Shown here piece after piece: positions 1-7,806 of a stretch of 64,000 nt of DNA. A program made the translations under genes and the position numbers. Location: positions 147,409 to 211,408 of the forward strand of contig NZ_JBOEFX010000018.1 of the NCBI RefSeq assembly GCF_050633125.1. Direction: 5' to 3'. The stretch comes from Lewinella sp050633125 (GTDB taxonomy: Bacteria; Bacteroidota; Bacteroidia; Chitinophagales; Saprospiraceae). Positions within the stretch are counted from its first letter, which is position 1. Each line of letters opens with the position of its first letter. The notes under the pieces were generated by a model, which made no database searches, was not told where the DNA came from, and saw only the letters and a list, made by a program, of their open reading frames with translations.

Positions 1-111
1 GATGTCAACTAAGGTGGTCTAAATTTTCGCTCCACTACTAATCGTGGAACTAAATCTCTGCTTATTAAGGTTATTGGCTCGGAATATATTTTTCATCAAA
101 AACATTTAATT

Positions 112-897
112 ATGCCTCCTCGAGTCGGCATTATTGGTTTACACCAAGCAGAATTTCAAGAAGTAAAAGCTCATTTATTTGGTCCTATCATTTGGCACGA
201 GATGCTGCCAAAGATAAAGGTAGAAGGTAAAACGCTCTGGATGGAACGTACTAACAGGAGTGGCTTTCTACCTGTTGACCACGTGATTTATCACGGAATT
301 TACCAGGATGACCTTGACTTCCTCTCTGCACTTGCGCTTTGGGGTGGCCCTTGCTATCCCAACCCTTTCGCGATGATGAATGCCCGACTCAAGTTCCCTT
401 GTTTGGTAAGGGCGCTGCGCCATACTCATTTCCCTATCCTAATGCGTGGATACGCAAGTGAGGGCGTTTCCCTCAATACGCCCGGCGAATGGGTAGCCAA
501 GTGGGGCAACTGGCACTGTGGTGAAAATAAAGAAAGGTTTACACCGTCTTACACGACACAACAGCCTTCCATTATTGAGCCTTTTATTGATGGTGAAGCT
601 ATTAGGGTGATTGCTATCGGTGAGCGCTCCTGGCAGATACATATGGACGGAGAAGACTGGCTAAAATCCATTCATTCTCCCAAGGCTGAATTTATGCCTA
701 TCAATAAAGATTTACTGGACGACACCCTTCGAATTCGACAAGGGATGGAGTTGGACCTTATCGCCAATGACTATCTGGTTGATTCACAAGGGCAACCTTA
801 TTTGTTGGAGGTTAATCATATCCCCAATGTTACGCAGTTTCCTGAATTATGGGAAGCTTTCCGGGATCACGTGGTGGATTGGCTAGGTAAGCAGTGA
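112..897 (+). CDS. ATP-grasp domain protein (RimK-like fold)
   Basis: A 261-residue protein whose C-terminal half reads as an ATP-grasp fold. It has the central-domain segment around residues 155-175 (IIEPFIDGEAIRVIAIGE) and the metal/ATP-binding strand near residues 228-237 (LLEVNHIPNV, with the E-x-N pair). ATP-grasp enzymes join a carboxylate to an amine or thiol through an acyl-phosphate. The substrate cannot be read from the sequence. The frame is open back to a stop at bases 10-12, so an upstream non-ATG start is possible, but MPPRVGIIG begins a normal first beta strand. The preceding 111 bases hold no recognisable gene. It faces the efflux operon tail to tail, with a GC-rich repeat between them. 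Confidence 0.75.
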   Translation: MPPRVGIIGLHQAEFQEVKAHLFGPIIWHEMLPKIKVEGKTLWMERTNRSGFLPVDHVIYHGIYQDDLDFLSALALWGGPCYPNPFAMMNARLKFPCLVRALRHTHFPILMRGYASEGVSLNTPGEWVAKWGNWHCGENKERFTPSYTTQQPSIIEPFIDGEAIRVIAIGERSWQIHMDGEDWLKSIHSPKAEFMPINKDLLDDTLRIRQGMELDLIANDYLVDSQGQPYLLEVNHIPNVTQFPELWEAFRDHVVDWLGKQ

Positions 898-899
898 GT

Positions 900-1085
900 C
901 CCTTCGTCTGCCAAAGACAAGCTATTGAGGCAGCGTGCCGGAACCGAACAGGTGGAGGCCGTGCCCGGAGGGCGCAAGGACCAGGGGTAGTAGCGGTATG
1001 CAATGCGCAGCACTGCATGAGAGTGGATAGCCTGGTGCCGTAGTAGCGTTTGCAACGCAACGCTACTACCGGCAGGGCCCATTAT
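900..1085 (-). repeat. GC-rich interspersed repeat, copy 1 (inverted relative to 8538-8672)
   Basis: A non-coding GC-rich block between convergent genes. It contains a strong hairpin: TGCCGTAGTAGCGTT (1036-1050) pairs with AACGCTACTACCGGCA (1059-1074) with one bulged G. Read on the minus strand, it aligns with 8538-8672: GGGCC-TGCCGGTAG, then GCGTTGC, GCAAACGC, CTACGGCACC, TACCGCT and CCCCT-GTCCTTG occur in the same order. The two copies bracket the efflux operon in opposite orientations. Confidence 0.7.
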
Positions 1086-1093
1086 AAAATTGA

Positions 1094-2215
1094 TCACTCT
1101 ACCTTACGATAACTCAAGACCGCCAGCGTGTTAAATACCACCGCCAATACCGCCGTCACTCGAAAATGGTAAATGACGTCCCAGAAGGTACTTCCTTTGA
1201 GTAATACCGACCGCATGACACTCACGAAATGGGCGATAGGGTTGGGGATGGTCAGGTACTGCGCCCATTGGGGCATGCTCTCGATAGGGGTGAACAAGCC
1301 ACTCATGAGGATGAAGATGATCACGAAAAAGAAGGTGGTGAACAAGGCTTGTTGTTGGGTGTCGGAGAGGTTGGAAATGAAGAGTCCTAGCCCTAAAACT
1401 GCCGTAAGATTGAGTGCACAGAAGGCAAAAATGACAAACAGGCTACCTTGCATAGGAATGCTGAAGAGGAGCTTGGCTGCGGTGAGGCCCACCGTCAAAA
1501 GCACCATGCCAATGCCCAGGAAAGGGATGAGCTTGCCCAGGATGAATTGCCATTTTTTGATGGGCGTCACATTGATTTGTTCGATGGTGCCAATCTCGCG
1601 TTCTCGCACCACGTTCATGGCGGTGAGGAGCATCACTAGAATGGTCACCAGTTCGCCTAAGATACCAGGGGCCATGAAGTATTTGAAATTCAATTCGGGG
1701 TTGTACCAGTTGGCCGTGGGGACATTGATAATTGCCGGTGGTTGGCCATTTCGGTTGACTATTTTGAGGTTGGCTTGTAGTTCCTGATTGAAAGATTGAG
1801 TGATGATGTTTAAATAGGCGGCTCCCACACTGGCTTGCTGCCCATTGATGGCATTAACCAGGAGCTGGATGTTGCCTCTTCTTTCGCGATAGAAATGTTG
1901 CTCAAATTGGGGTGGAATGGTGAGGACAATGTCTACCTCGCCGGTTTGTAGCATGTCGTCGCCCTGCGCTACCGAAGCGGGGAAATCGACGAGCAGGAAA
2001 CGGTCTGCGGCTTCGATTTTTTGAACTAGTAGACGCGCACTGGCCGAGTGATCTTCGTTGACAATCGCCAAACGGATGTTCTTCACTTCGTTGCTGGCGG
2101 CATACGACAGGATAATCAACTGCACAATGGGCACCACCGTCATCATGGGGAGCATGGCCTTGTTGCGGAAGATTTGGATAAATTCTTTCTGGATGATATA
2201 GCGTAATCTTTGCAT
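1094..2215 (-). CDS. ABC-2 type permease of drug exporter (YbhR-like)
   Basis: A 373-residue ABC-2 membrane subunit. It has one N-terminal membrane segment (about residues 22-40), a large extracytoplasmic loop (about 45-175), and five further membrane segments from about residue 180 to the end. The charged stretch NVVREREIGTIEQINVTPI after the second segment is the coupling-helix region typical of the family. It is the last gene of the operon, 5 bp after its paralogue at 2221-3333. The two should form the heterodimeric membrane channel driven by the ATPases at 3467-4189 and 4321-5223. The family exports drugs or lipophilic compounds; the substrate is not visible here. Confidence 0.88.
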   Translation of the reverse strand: MQRLRYIIQKEFIQIFRNKAMLPMMTVVPIVQLIILSYAASNEVKNIRLAIVNEDHSASARLLVQKIEAADRFLLVDFPASVAQGDDMLQTGEVDIVLTIPPQFEQHFYRERRGNIQLLVNAINGQQASVGAAYLNIITQSFNQELQANLKIVNRNGQPPAIINVPTANWYNPELNFKYFMAPGILGELVTILVMLLTAMNVVREREIGTIEQINVTPIKKWQFILGKLIPFLGIGMVLLTVGLTAAKLLFSIPMQGSLFVIFAFCALNLTAVLGLGLFISNLSDTQQQALFTTFFFVIIFILMSGLFTPIESMPQWAQYLTIPNPIAHFVSVMRSVLLKGSTFWDVIYHFRVTAVLAVVFNTLAVLSYRKVE

Positions 2216-2220
2216 AAGGC

Positions 2221-3333
2221 TTATTTATATACGACCTGGAAATTGCGCCAAGCAGCAGTGAGGAGTACAATGAGCATAATAAATAAAATGAGGGCGGGAA
2301 AAGCAACGGCGTCCCAACCAGCTGCTTTGAGCATAATGGCCTGCTCGATCTGGATGAAATACTTTGCGGGGATGATCTTCGAAATATATTGTAGCAAATT
2401 GGGCATACTGGCAATAGGGAAGAGGAATCCGCTGAGCAACATCGTAGGCATGAGTAGCGCAAACATAGAGGTCATCATGGCCGTTTGTTGGGTAGGTGCT
2501 TTGGTGGAAATAAGTACCCCTAGTGCCAGCGCCACCAGCAGGTAAAGCAGAACCAAAGCCAGTAAAAGTACCAAGCTGCCGCGGACGGGCACATCAAATA
2601 AATAATAGCCAAGGAAGAGGACAATGATGGCATCGATAAAGGAAAGTACGGCGTAGGGGGTTACTTTGCCCAGGATAATCACAAGTGGTGGTAGCGGAGA
2701 AACGAGTAACAGATCCATAGTCCCTGTTTCCTTTTCTTTGGCAATAGTCAAGGAGGTCATCATGGCGCAAATAAGCATGAGAATGAGTGCAACGGTGCCA
2801 GGAACAAAGTTGTAGGCGCCCTCTAGTTGAGGGTTGTAAAACATGCGGATTTCGGTATTGACCTGGTAAGGTCGCACACCACTTGTGCTGTTCTGGTTTT
2901 GCTGAAAAGTGGCAATCATCTGCCGCGCGTAGCTGGTAAGCGTAGTGGCGTAGTTGGGTTCGGTGGCATCGGCAATGAGCTGAACATCGGCTTTGCGTTG
3001 GCGGAAAAAATCGTCCTCAAAACCCGCAGGGATGACAATGCCCATTTTTACTTGGTTGGACTGGAAGGCTTGCTCCAACTCTGCTGTAGTACGAACAGAG
3101 GTGACCAGCTTCAAGTGGCCAGATGCCGTGAGGTGATCGACTAGCTGGTAGCTAAGGTTATCATTGGCTTCGTTGAATATCGCTACCGAGGCATCCTTGA
3201 ATTCGTTGGTGACGGTATACCCAAAGATCAACACCAAGGCCACTGGCATACCAAACAGGATGGCCAGGGTTCTGGGGTCCCGCAGGATATGGAACAGCTC
3301 TTTGCGTACAAACGCCAGGAATATTTTGATCAT
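2221..3333 (-). CDS. ABC-2 type permease of drug exporter (YbhS-like)
   Basis: A 370-residue ABC-2 permease with the same layout as its neighbour: a membrane segment at about residues 22-42, an extracytoplasmic domain to about 175, then five segments. The conserved TIAKEKETGTMDLLLVSPL stretch (about 198-216) precedes the core channel helices. The start ATG lies just after the TGCGCAATA end of a palindromic repeat that fills the gap to the upstream ATPase gene. With the 1094-2215 product it forms the transmembrane dimer of the exporter. Confidence 0.88.
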   Translation of the reverse strand: MIKIFLAFVRKELFHILRDPRTLAILFGMPVALVLIFGYTVTNEFKDASVAIFNEANDNLSYQLVDHLTASGHLKLVTSVRTTAELEQAFQSNQVKMGIVIPAGFEDDFFRQRKADVQLIADATEPNYATTLTSYARQMIATFQQNQNSTSGVRPYQVNTEIRMFYNPQLEGAYNFVPGTVALILMLICAMMTSLTIAKEKETGTMDLLLVSPLPPLVIILGKVTPYAVLSFIDAIIVLFLGYYLFDVPVRGSLVLLLALVLLYLLVALALGVLISTKAPTQQTAMMTSMFALLMPTMLLSGFLFPIASMPNLLQYISKIIPAKYFIQIEQAIMLKAAGWDAVAFPALILFIMLIVLLTAAWRNFQVVYK

Positions 3334-3340
3334 CGTTACT

Positions 3341-3466
3341 TATGTATTGCGCAAAAAAAAAAATTGAGCCTTCTTTGAGGTTTTTCAAATAGCTGACACG
3401 CTTAAAATGAACCGCTTAGCCAGCTATTTGAAAAACGAAGGCCCCATTTGTTTTTGTGCTGTTTTA
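3341..3466 (-). repeat. Palindromic ~125-bp repeat, copy A (within efflux operon)
   Basis: Read on the minus strand it begins with AACAGCAC directly after the ATPase stop codon and ends with TGCGCAATAC, 11 bases before the permease ATG. In between lies a long imperfect palindrome: GTTTTTCAAATAGCTG pairs with CAGCTATTTGAAAAAC around a GCTTAAAATGAACCGC-type loop. The same element occurs at 7638, 13205, 13331 and 22498, as a shortened form at 11292, and degenerate at 63151. Confidence 0.85.
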
Positions 3467-4189
3467 TTAGGCGCGAACCAATTTCAAAAAGACCTCATCC
3501 ATTGTGTCGGTCTGAAACTGCTGCTTCAATTCGGCGGGGCTTCCGAGGGCTTCAATCCTGCCATCGACCATGATACTGATACGGTTGCAGTATTCGGCTT
3601 CGTCCATGTAGTGGGTGGTGACAAAAATGGTCACGCCCCGGTCTGCCGCCTCGTAAATCATCTCCCAAAACTGCCGACGGGTAGCAGGGTCAACGCCCCC
3701 GGTGGGTTCGTCGAGGAAGATAATCTTGGGCTCATGTACCCCTGCGATGGCAAAAGCCAGGCGTTGTTTCCACCCCAAGGGTAGGCTGCCCACCAGTCGA
3801 TTGGCGTATTCTTCGAGCCCCAGTTTTTGTGTTATCTCGGTCGTCTTTGTCTTTATGCTCTTACGGCTGAGTCCGTAGATACCTCCGTAAAAGCGGATAT
3901 TTTCGGCAATGGTCAAATCTTCGTACAAGCTGAATTTTTGACTCATATAGCCAATGTTTTCCTTGATTTCATCCGTCTCCCGATAAACATCAAAGCCTGC
4001 AATGGAAGCATCGCCTTCAGTGGGGCGGCTCAGTCCGATCAGCATTTTAATGGCCGTGGTCTTGCCCGCGCCGTTGGCACCCAGGAAACCAAATATTTCG
4101 CCTTGTGCCACGTTGAAAGAGATCGCATCTACGGCGGTGAAATCTCCAAATCGCTTGGTCAAATTTTGTGCTTCTATTGCGTAGGACAT
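3467..4189 (-). CDS. ABC exporter ATPase, second half-site subunit (YbhF C-half-like)
   Basis: A 240-residue nucleotide-binding subunit. It has Walker A GANGAGKT (residues 37-44), a Q-loop Gln84 (YMSQKFSLYEDLT), Walker B IIFLDE (156-161) and an H-loop His193 (TTHYMDEA). The ABC signature is degenerate: SLPLGWKQ (135-142) replaces LSGGxxQ. The partner ATPase at 4321-5223 has the opposite pattern, so the pair should form one consensus and one degenerate ATP site. I chose the ATG at 4189 because the open frame upstream (to 4303) translates low-complexity, repeat-derived sequence. In E. coli YbhF the two halves are fused; here they are separate genes. Confidence 0.88.
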   Translation of the reverse strand: MSYAIEAQNLTKRFGDFTAVDAISFNVAQGEIFGFLGANGAGKTTAIKMLIGLSRPTEGDASIAGFDVYRETDEIKENIGYMSQKFSLYEDLTIAENIRFYGGIYGLSRKSIKTKTTEITQKLGLEEYANRLVGSLPLGWKQRLAFAIAGVHEPKIIFLDEPTGGVDPATRRQFWEMIYEAADRGVTIFVTTHYMDEAEYCNRISIMVDGRIEALGSPAELKQQFQTDTMDEVFLKLVRA

Positions 4190-4292
4190 TGGTTTTGTTT
4201 TGTGCTTATCCGGCTTTCGCCGGGTTCGCGGTTGTACTCGTCCCCGACGAAAGGTCAGGATTCGTAGTTGTGCTCGTTCCTCACGTTTGTGC

Positions 4293-4319
4293 GCACCCCG
4301 CACTCCGCACCCCGCACCC
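4293..4319. repeat. Short tandem GC-rich repeat in operon gap
   Basis: The 131-bp gap between the two ATPase genes ends in a run of CCGCACC/CCGCACT heptamers (CGCACCCCGCACTCCGCACC). It is probably replication-slippage sequence. The rest of the gap (4190-4292) is GC-rich, with a small inverted motif CCGGctttcgCCGG at about 4210, and no gene. Confidence 0.6.
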
Positions 4320-4320
4320 T

Positions 4321-5223
4321 TTACCCCGCCAGTTCCAAAAACACATCTTCGATAGTAGCGTTGATGCGTTTTACTTCGATCTGTTCGTGGTGCTTTTCTT
4401 TCAGTAGGTTATAGATAGCTTCTTCTGGGAAATAGCCACTGGTGGTCAAGTGCAGGTATTCGCCGAAAGGTTCTACTCTTTTGGTGAAGGGCGCTGCCCT
4501 CAGGTCTTTTATCAGCTGGTAGAAAGATGCTGCTTTGACAGCGTAAAGAGGCTGTTCGTAGCTTTCCCGGATATTGTCGGGGGTATCTACCTGGAGAATC
4601 TGGCCATTCTGGATGAGGGCGATCTCCTCGCAGCGAGAGGCTTCATCCATGTAAGGTGTACTTACGATGATGGTGATGCCGTGTTCTTTCAGTCGTTGGA
4701 GCATATCCCAAAATTCGGCTCTACTCACGGCGTCGACCCCCGTGGTGGGTTCGTCCAGAAAGAGGACTTCCGGTTCGTGGATCAGGGCGCAGCAAAGTGC
4801 CAGTTTTTGCTTCATTCCGCCAGAGAGCTTCCCCGCTCTGCGTTTGCGAAAGGGCTCGATTTGTACGTAAATATCTTTGATGAGGTGATAGTTCTCCTCA
4901 ATGGTCGTTCCGAAGATGGTCGCAAAGAAATTCAGGTTTTCTTCAACGGTAAGGTCTTGGTAAAGCGAGAATTTGCCTGGCATATAGCCAATGATCCGAC
5001 GAATCTGCTTGTAGTCTGCCACCGTATCCAGTCCTGCGACAGTAGCTTTGCCGTCGTCTGGAATAAGCAAGCTGGTGAGGATTTTAAACAAGGTAGATTT
5101 GCCCGCACCATCTGGCCCGATAAGCCCAAAGAGGGTGCCCGCCGCAATGTCGAGATTGATATCCTTGAGGGCTGCTTGGTCCCCGAAGCTTTTACTAATA
5201 TGCTCGATTTTTACTGCGTTCAT
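4321..5223 (-). CDS. ABC exporter ATPase, first half-site subunit (YbhF N-half-like)
   Basis: A 300-residue nucleotide-binding subunit. It has Walker A GPDGAGKST (36-44), a canonical signature LSGGMKQ (133-139) and Walker B VLFLDE (153-158). Its Q-loop Gln is replaced by Gly83 (YMPGKFSLYQDLT) and its H-loop His by Pro190 (STPYMDEA). Its own Walker site is therefore likely degenerate, while its signature completes the consensus site of the partner at 3467-4189. About 80 residues follow the ATPase core and may contact the permease. It starts 3 bp after the adaptor gene, so the two are probably translationally linked. Confidence 0.9.
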   Translation of the reverse strand: MNAVKIEHISKSFGDQAALKDINLDIAAGTLFGLIGPDGAGKSTLFKILTSLLIPDDGKATVAGLDTVADYKQIRRIIGYMPGKFSLYQDLTVEENLNFFATIFGTTIEENYHLIKDIYVQIEPFRKRRAGKLSGGMKQKLALCCALIHEPEVLFLDEPTTGVDAVSRAEFWDMLQRLKEHGITIIVSTPYMDEASRCEEIALIQNGQILQVDTPDNIRESYEQPLYAVKAASFYQLIKDLRAAPFTKRVEPFGEYLHLTTSGYFPEEAIYNLLKEKHHEQIEVKRINATIEDVFLELAG

Positions 5224-5226
5224 GGG

Positions 5227-6150
5227 CTATTGGTTGGTGGCTTGGCTGCTGCTGGACGCAAAATTTACTTCAGCAGGCATACCGATTTTAAGCTTGCCCT
5301 CCGGATTAGGCACGAGTACCTCAAAGGCATAAACGAGGTTGACGCGATCCTCTTTAGTTTGGATGGTTTTGGGGGTAAACTCTGCTTGAGCAGCAATCCA
5401 GCTGATGGTGCCACTGAGTTGGCGGTAAGCCTCTTGGCCCTCGTCTACGAGCACTTCTACCTTTTGGCCCAGGCTTACATTTTGTAGTTGGTTGCTGCTG
5501 GTGTAAGCGCGCAGACGCATGGTGTCCAATTGCCCTAATCGGAACAAAGGACTACCGATCCCTACCATTTCACCGGCTTGTGCCATTTTGGTGAGTACGG
5601 TTCCTGTGGCCGGGCTGTAGAGGTAGGCTCGACGGATTTGTTCATCCAGCAATGCCATCTGTGCCAGCATGGGTTGTTTTTCTGCAAGGATAGCTCCGTT
5701 GGCCGTGTTGGTATTGCTGCGTACGGCTTGGATACGTTGTTTGAGTACGGTGAGCTCTCCGTTTAGGTCATCAAACTGTTTGGGGGTCGCGGCTTTTTTC
5801 TCCACCAAGCGTGCTACCCGATCCCGCTCGCGTTCCAGGTTGTCTTGTTGCCGGTCGAGAACTTCAATCTCGGCCAGACTGTTTCGTAATTTAGCCGGTA
5901 AGGTGCCTATCTGGGCACGCACCTGCTCGCGTTGCAAATGAAGGAGGGTAGTATCCACAAGGCCGAGGAATTGCCCCGCCTTGATTTTTTGCCCTTCCTC
6001 AATGGGGAATGCCGTAAGTTGGCCATTAGCTTCTGCGCTAATCAATATGGTGGTCGCTTCAAAATTTCCGTAAGCATCGGACCGGGCGGCTTCCTGCTTG
6101 CAAGCAGTGAAGGAGAGGGTGATCAAGAAGAGAAGATATGTATTTTTCAT
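5227..6150 (-). CDS. HlyD-family periplasmic adaptor lipoprotein (YbhG-like)
   Basis: A 307-residue membrane-fusion protein. A lipobox FTAC puts the lipidated Cys at 17, so it is anchored to the inner membrane by lipid. A biotinyl-lipoyl-like segment (residues about 30-70, ISAEANGQLTAFPIEEGQ) is followed by a long alpha-hairpin (about 70-175) and a second lipoyl/beta-barrel part (TGTVLTKMAQAGEMVGIGSP, about 183-202). Such adaptors connect an inner-membrane ABC exporter to a TolC channel. Both partners are encoded on either side of it. Confidence 0.9.
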   Translation of the reverse strand: MKNTYLLFLITLSFTACKQEAARSDAYGNFEATTILISAEANGQLTAFPIEEGQKIKAGQFLGLVDTTLLHLQREQVRAQIGTLPAKLRNSLAEIEVLDRQQDNLERERDRVARLVEKKAATPKQFDDLNGELTVLKQRIQAVRSNTNTANGAILAEKQPMLAQMALLDEQIRRAYLYSPATGTVLTKMAQAGEMVGIGSPLFRLGQLDTMRLRAYTSSNQLQNVSLGQKVEVLVDEGQEAYRQLSGTISWIAAQAEFTPKTIQTKEDRVNLVYAFEVLVPNPEGKLKIGMPAEVNFASSSSQATNQ

Positions 6151-6238
6151 TTTTAGCTAATTATTAAAACGTTATCCTGACGTTTGTTAAGTTAGTTTGA
6201 TTGTTGTTCAGTTTAGAACCACTTTTTCAAAGTGGGAG

Positions 6239-6343
6239 ATCGGAAGTGGGAAGTCGGAAGTATTTGTATTAGCGAGTGGCGTGCTCTCCTTCTTATTCTA
6301 CGTGTATCTCATTATTTCCGACTTCCGACTTCCGACTTCCGAT
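6239..6343. repeat. Inverted repeat of GGAAGT/ACTTCC units after the TolC gene
   Basis: The left arm (about 6240-6262) consists of CGGAAGT-type units. The right arm (about 6318-6343) is four ACTTCCG units ending at the tolC-family stop codon. They are complementary over about 24 bp with few mismatches and would form a hairpin in the operon mRNA between the outer-membrane channel gene and the adaptor gene. The remainder of the 194-bp gap holds nothing recognisable. Confidence 0.65.
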
Positions 6344-6344
6344 T

Positions 6345-7631
6345 TCAAAACCCTCCCCGACTGCTCCAAAAATTCAACTGCGTTTGCAATAGCTGAACTT
6401 CGTGAACCGCCTTGTTTTGGCGTGCTCGCAGTTCGGCATTAAGCTGATTGACGTAATCGGCGGAGGTAATGACGCCTTCATCCAGCTGAACGGCCATTTG
6501 TTCCAGGATTTCTGCTTGGAGAGTGGCTATTTTTTCGTCGCGGATAATCTGCGCATTGATGCGGTCTATCTCTGCCCGGTAGCGTGCCTCTCCTTGACTT
6601 AGATTGAATTCAAAAGTTTCACGAGCATTTTGGAGTTGGGTGGCTTGTAACTGAAGCGTTTCTTTTTGCAAACGGGTTTTATCCCAGTCGACTAGCTTCC
6701 AGCTAAATCCTGCGCCGATGATGCCATAAGGAGCGACATTTCCGTCGAGGAGGTTAAGTGGATTTGGGTAACCAACACCTGCTTGAGCAAAGACTTGTAG
6801 TTTGGGCTTGCGCTCACTGTCGACCAGCTGAGCCTGTGCCAAGACAGCTTCCTGTTTTAATTGGAAAAGTTGCTGCTCGGGGCGTTGGATAACGGGAAGA
6901 ATGTCCGTTGACCCCATTGGCGGATAAGTCAAAGTAACGGTAGGGCTGAGCTGAAGGTCTAATAATTGTTCCAGGCTTTGAATAGCGCCTGTCGTCTGAT
7001 AGTTTAGGTTGTCTTGCTGCGCCAGGATTTCTTGCTCTTTTACCAACAATTGCGTCAATTCTGTTTGTAGCAATACGCCGTATTCTACACCGGCCTGAAC
7101 TTGCTCTTGTCGGGCGGTGAGGTCTTTCAACGACAAATCAAACAAGACCTCCTGTTCACGGAGCGCACTGATGATCAGGAATAACTGGTTGACGCGTTCG
7201 CGGAGCTGGAAACGGTCGACTTCCTGCTGTTGAAGTTCTGTCTTTACTTGGGTGGCAACTAGATTTTGACGAGCTTCCTTGAGACCACCATCTAGTAATA
7301 GGTACGAAGCCTCCAGGTAGGTTTGAACACTGACCAACGGGCGGCTGATGTTCAGTGGAAACATGGGGTTGTCGCTCTCCAGGTTGATCGTCTCCGATTG
7401 CAATCGACCATCTGCTTTTAGCGAAATGACGGGCTTACTGTCAGCGTCGATCTGTGCACTTTGGTTTTGTGCCATTTGCTCAAGCAAGGCTCCGTTGCGT
7501 AGCAAGGGATAGCGCTCTTCCAGTATATCGTAAGCTTCGGTAAGAGAAAGCGTCATCACGGTTGCTTCCTGGGCATTAACCAATCCAGTTGTCAGTAGAA
7601 GTAAGAAGCAATAATATTTTTGTAAGATCAT
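6345..7631 (-). CDS. TolC-family outer-membrane efflux protein
   Basis: A 428-residue protein with a signal peptide (MILQKYYCFLLLLTTGLVNA, cleavage before QEA). It has two internally similar alpha-helical halves rich in Gln and Leu, as expected for the trimeric TolC tunnel. It forms the outer-membrane exit duct for the ABC pump encoded next to it. I chose the ATG at 7631 because the open frame upstream (to 7682) translates a palindromic repeat rather than protein. E. coli ybhGFSR uses the unlinked tolC; here the channel is inside the operon. Confidence 0.9.
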   Translation of the reverse strand: MILQKYYCFLLLLTTGLVNAQEATVMTLSLTEAYDILEERYPLLRNGALLEQMAQNQSAQIDADSKPVISLKADGRLQSETINLESDNPMFPLNISRPLVSVQTYLEASYLLLDGGLKEARQNLVATQVKTELQQQEVDRFQLRERVNQLFLIISALREQEVLFDLSLKDLTARQEQVQAGVEYGVLLQTELTQLLVKEQEILAQQDNLNYQTTGAIQSLEQLLDLQLSPTVTLTYPPMGSTDILPVIQRPEQQLFQLKQEAVLAQAQLVDSERKPKLQVFAQAGVGYPNPLNLLDGNVAPYGIIGAGFSWKLVDWDKTRLQKETLQLQATQLQNARETFEFNLSQGEARYRAEIDRINAQIIRDEKIATLQAEILEQMAVQLDEGVITSADYVNQLNAELRARQNKAVHEVQLLQTQLNFWSSRGGF

Positions 7632-7637
7632 CGTCTT

Positions 7638-7765
7638 AGTATTGCGCAGAAAATAAACTGCGATTTTTTCTAAGTTTCTCAAATAGTTAAAACGCTTAAA
7701 ATGAAGCGCTTATTCAACTATTATGAAAAACATAATCGCTTTTTATTTTCGTGCTGTTCCTTAAT
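7638..7765 (-). repeat. Palindromic ~125-bp repeat, copy B (upstream of TolC gene)
   Basis: On the minus strand it runs GGAACAGCACGAAAATAA ... palindrome ... TTATTTTCTGCGCAATAC and ends 6 bases before the ATG at 7631. The central arms are AATAGTTGAATAAGCGCTT and AAGCGTTTTAACTATT. It matches the tandem copies at 13205-13463 at most positions and lies in the same orientation relative to the gene behind it. Confidence 0.9.
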
Positions 7766-7773
7766 TTTGTGTT

Positions 7774-7790
7774 TTAACTTTTTGGTTAAC
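7774..7790. promoter_or_regulatory. Possible secondary TetR-family operator
   Basis: TTAACTTTTTGGTTAAC is an inverted repeat (TTAAC/GTTAA, 6-bp spacer). It lies between the regulator's stop codon and the repeat in front of the TolC gene. It shares the half-site TTTGGTTAA with the palindrome over the regulator's start codon (8415-8447), so it could be a second binding site for the same repressor. Its spacing differs from the first site. Confidence 0.35.
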
Positions 7791-7806
7791 ATGAAGTCAA
7801 AAAAAA

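Noticed and set aside
830..1097. Small minus-strand frames over the GC-rich region
   Set aside because: They lie inside a GC-rich hairpin repeat that also occurs at 8538-8672 and translate low-complexity Arg/Pro/Ala sequence.
1173..1787. 204-codon plus-strand frame
   Set aside because: Shadow of the ABC-2 permease gene on the other strand.
4450..5487. 345-codon open frame on the plus strand
   Set aside because: Antisense to the ABC ATPase and adaptor genes, whose Walker and signature motifs prove the minus strand is coding. The translated product has no recognisable pattern.
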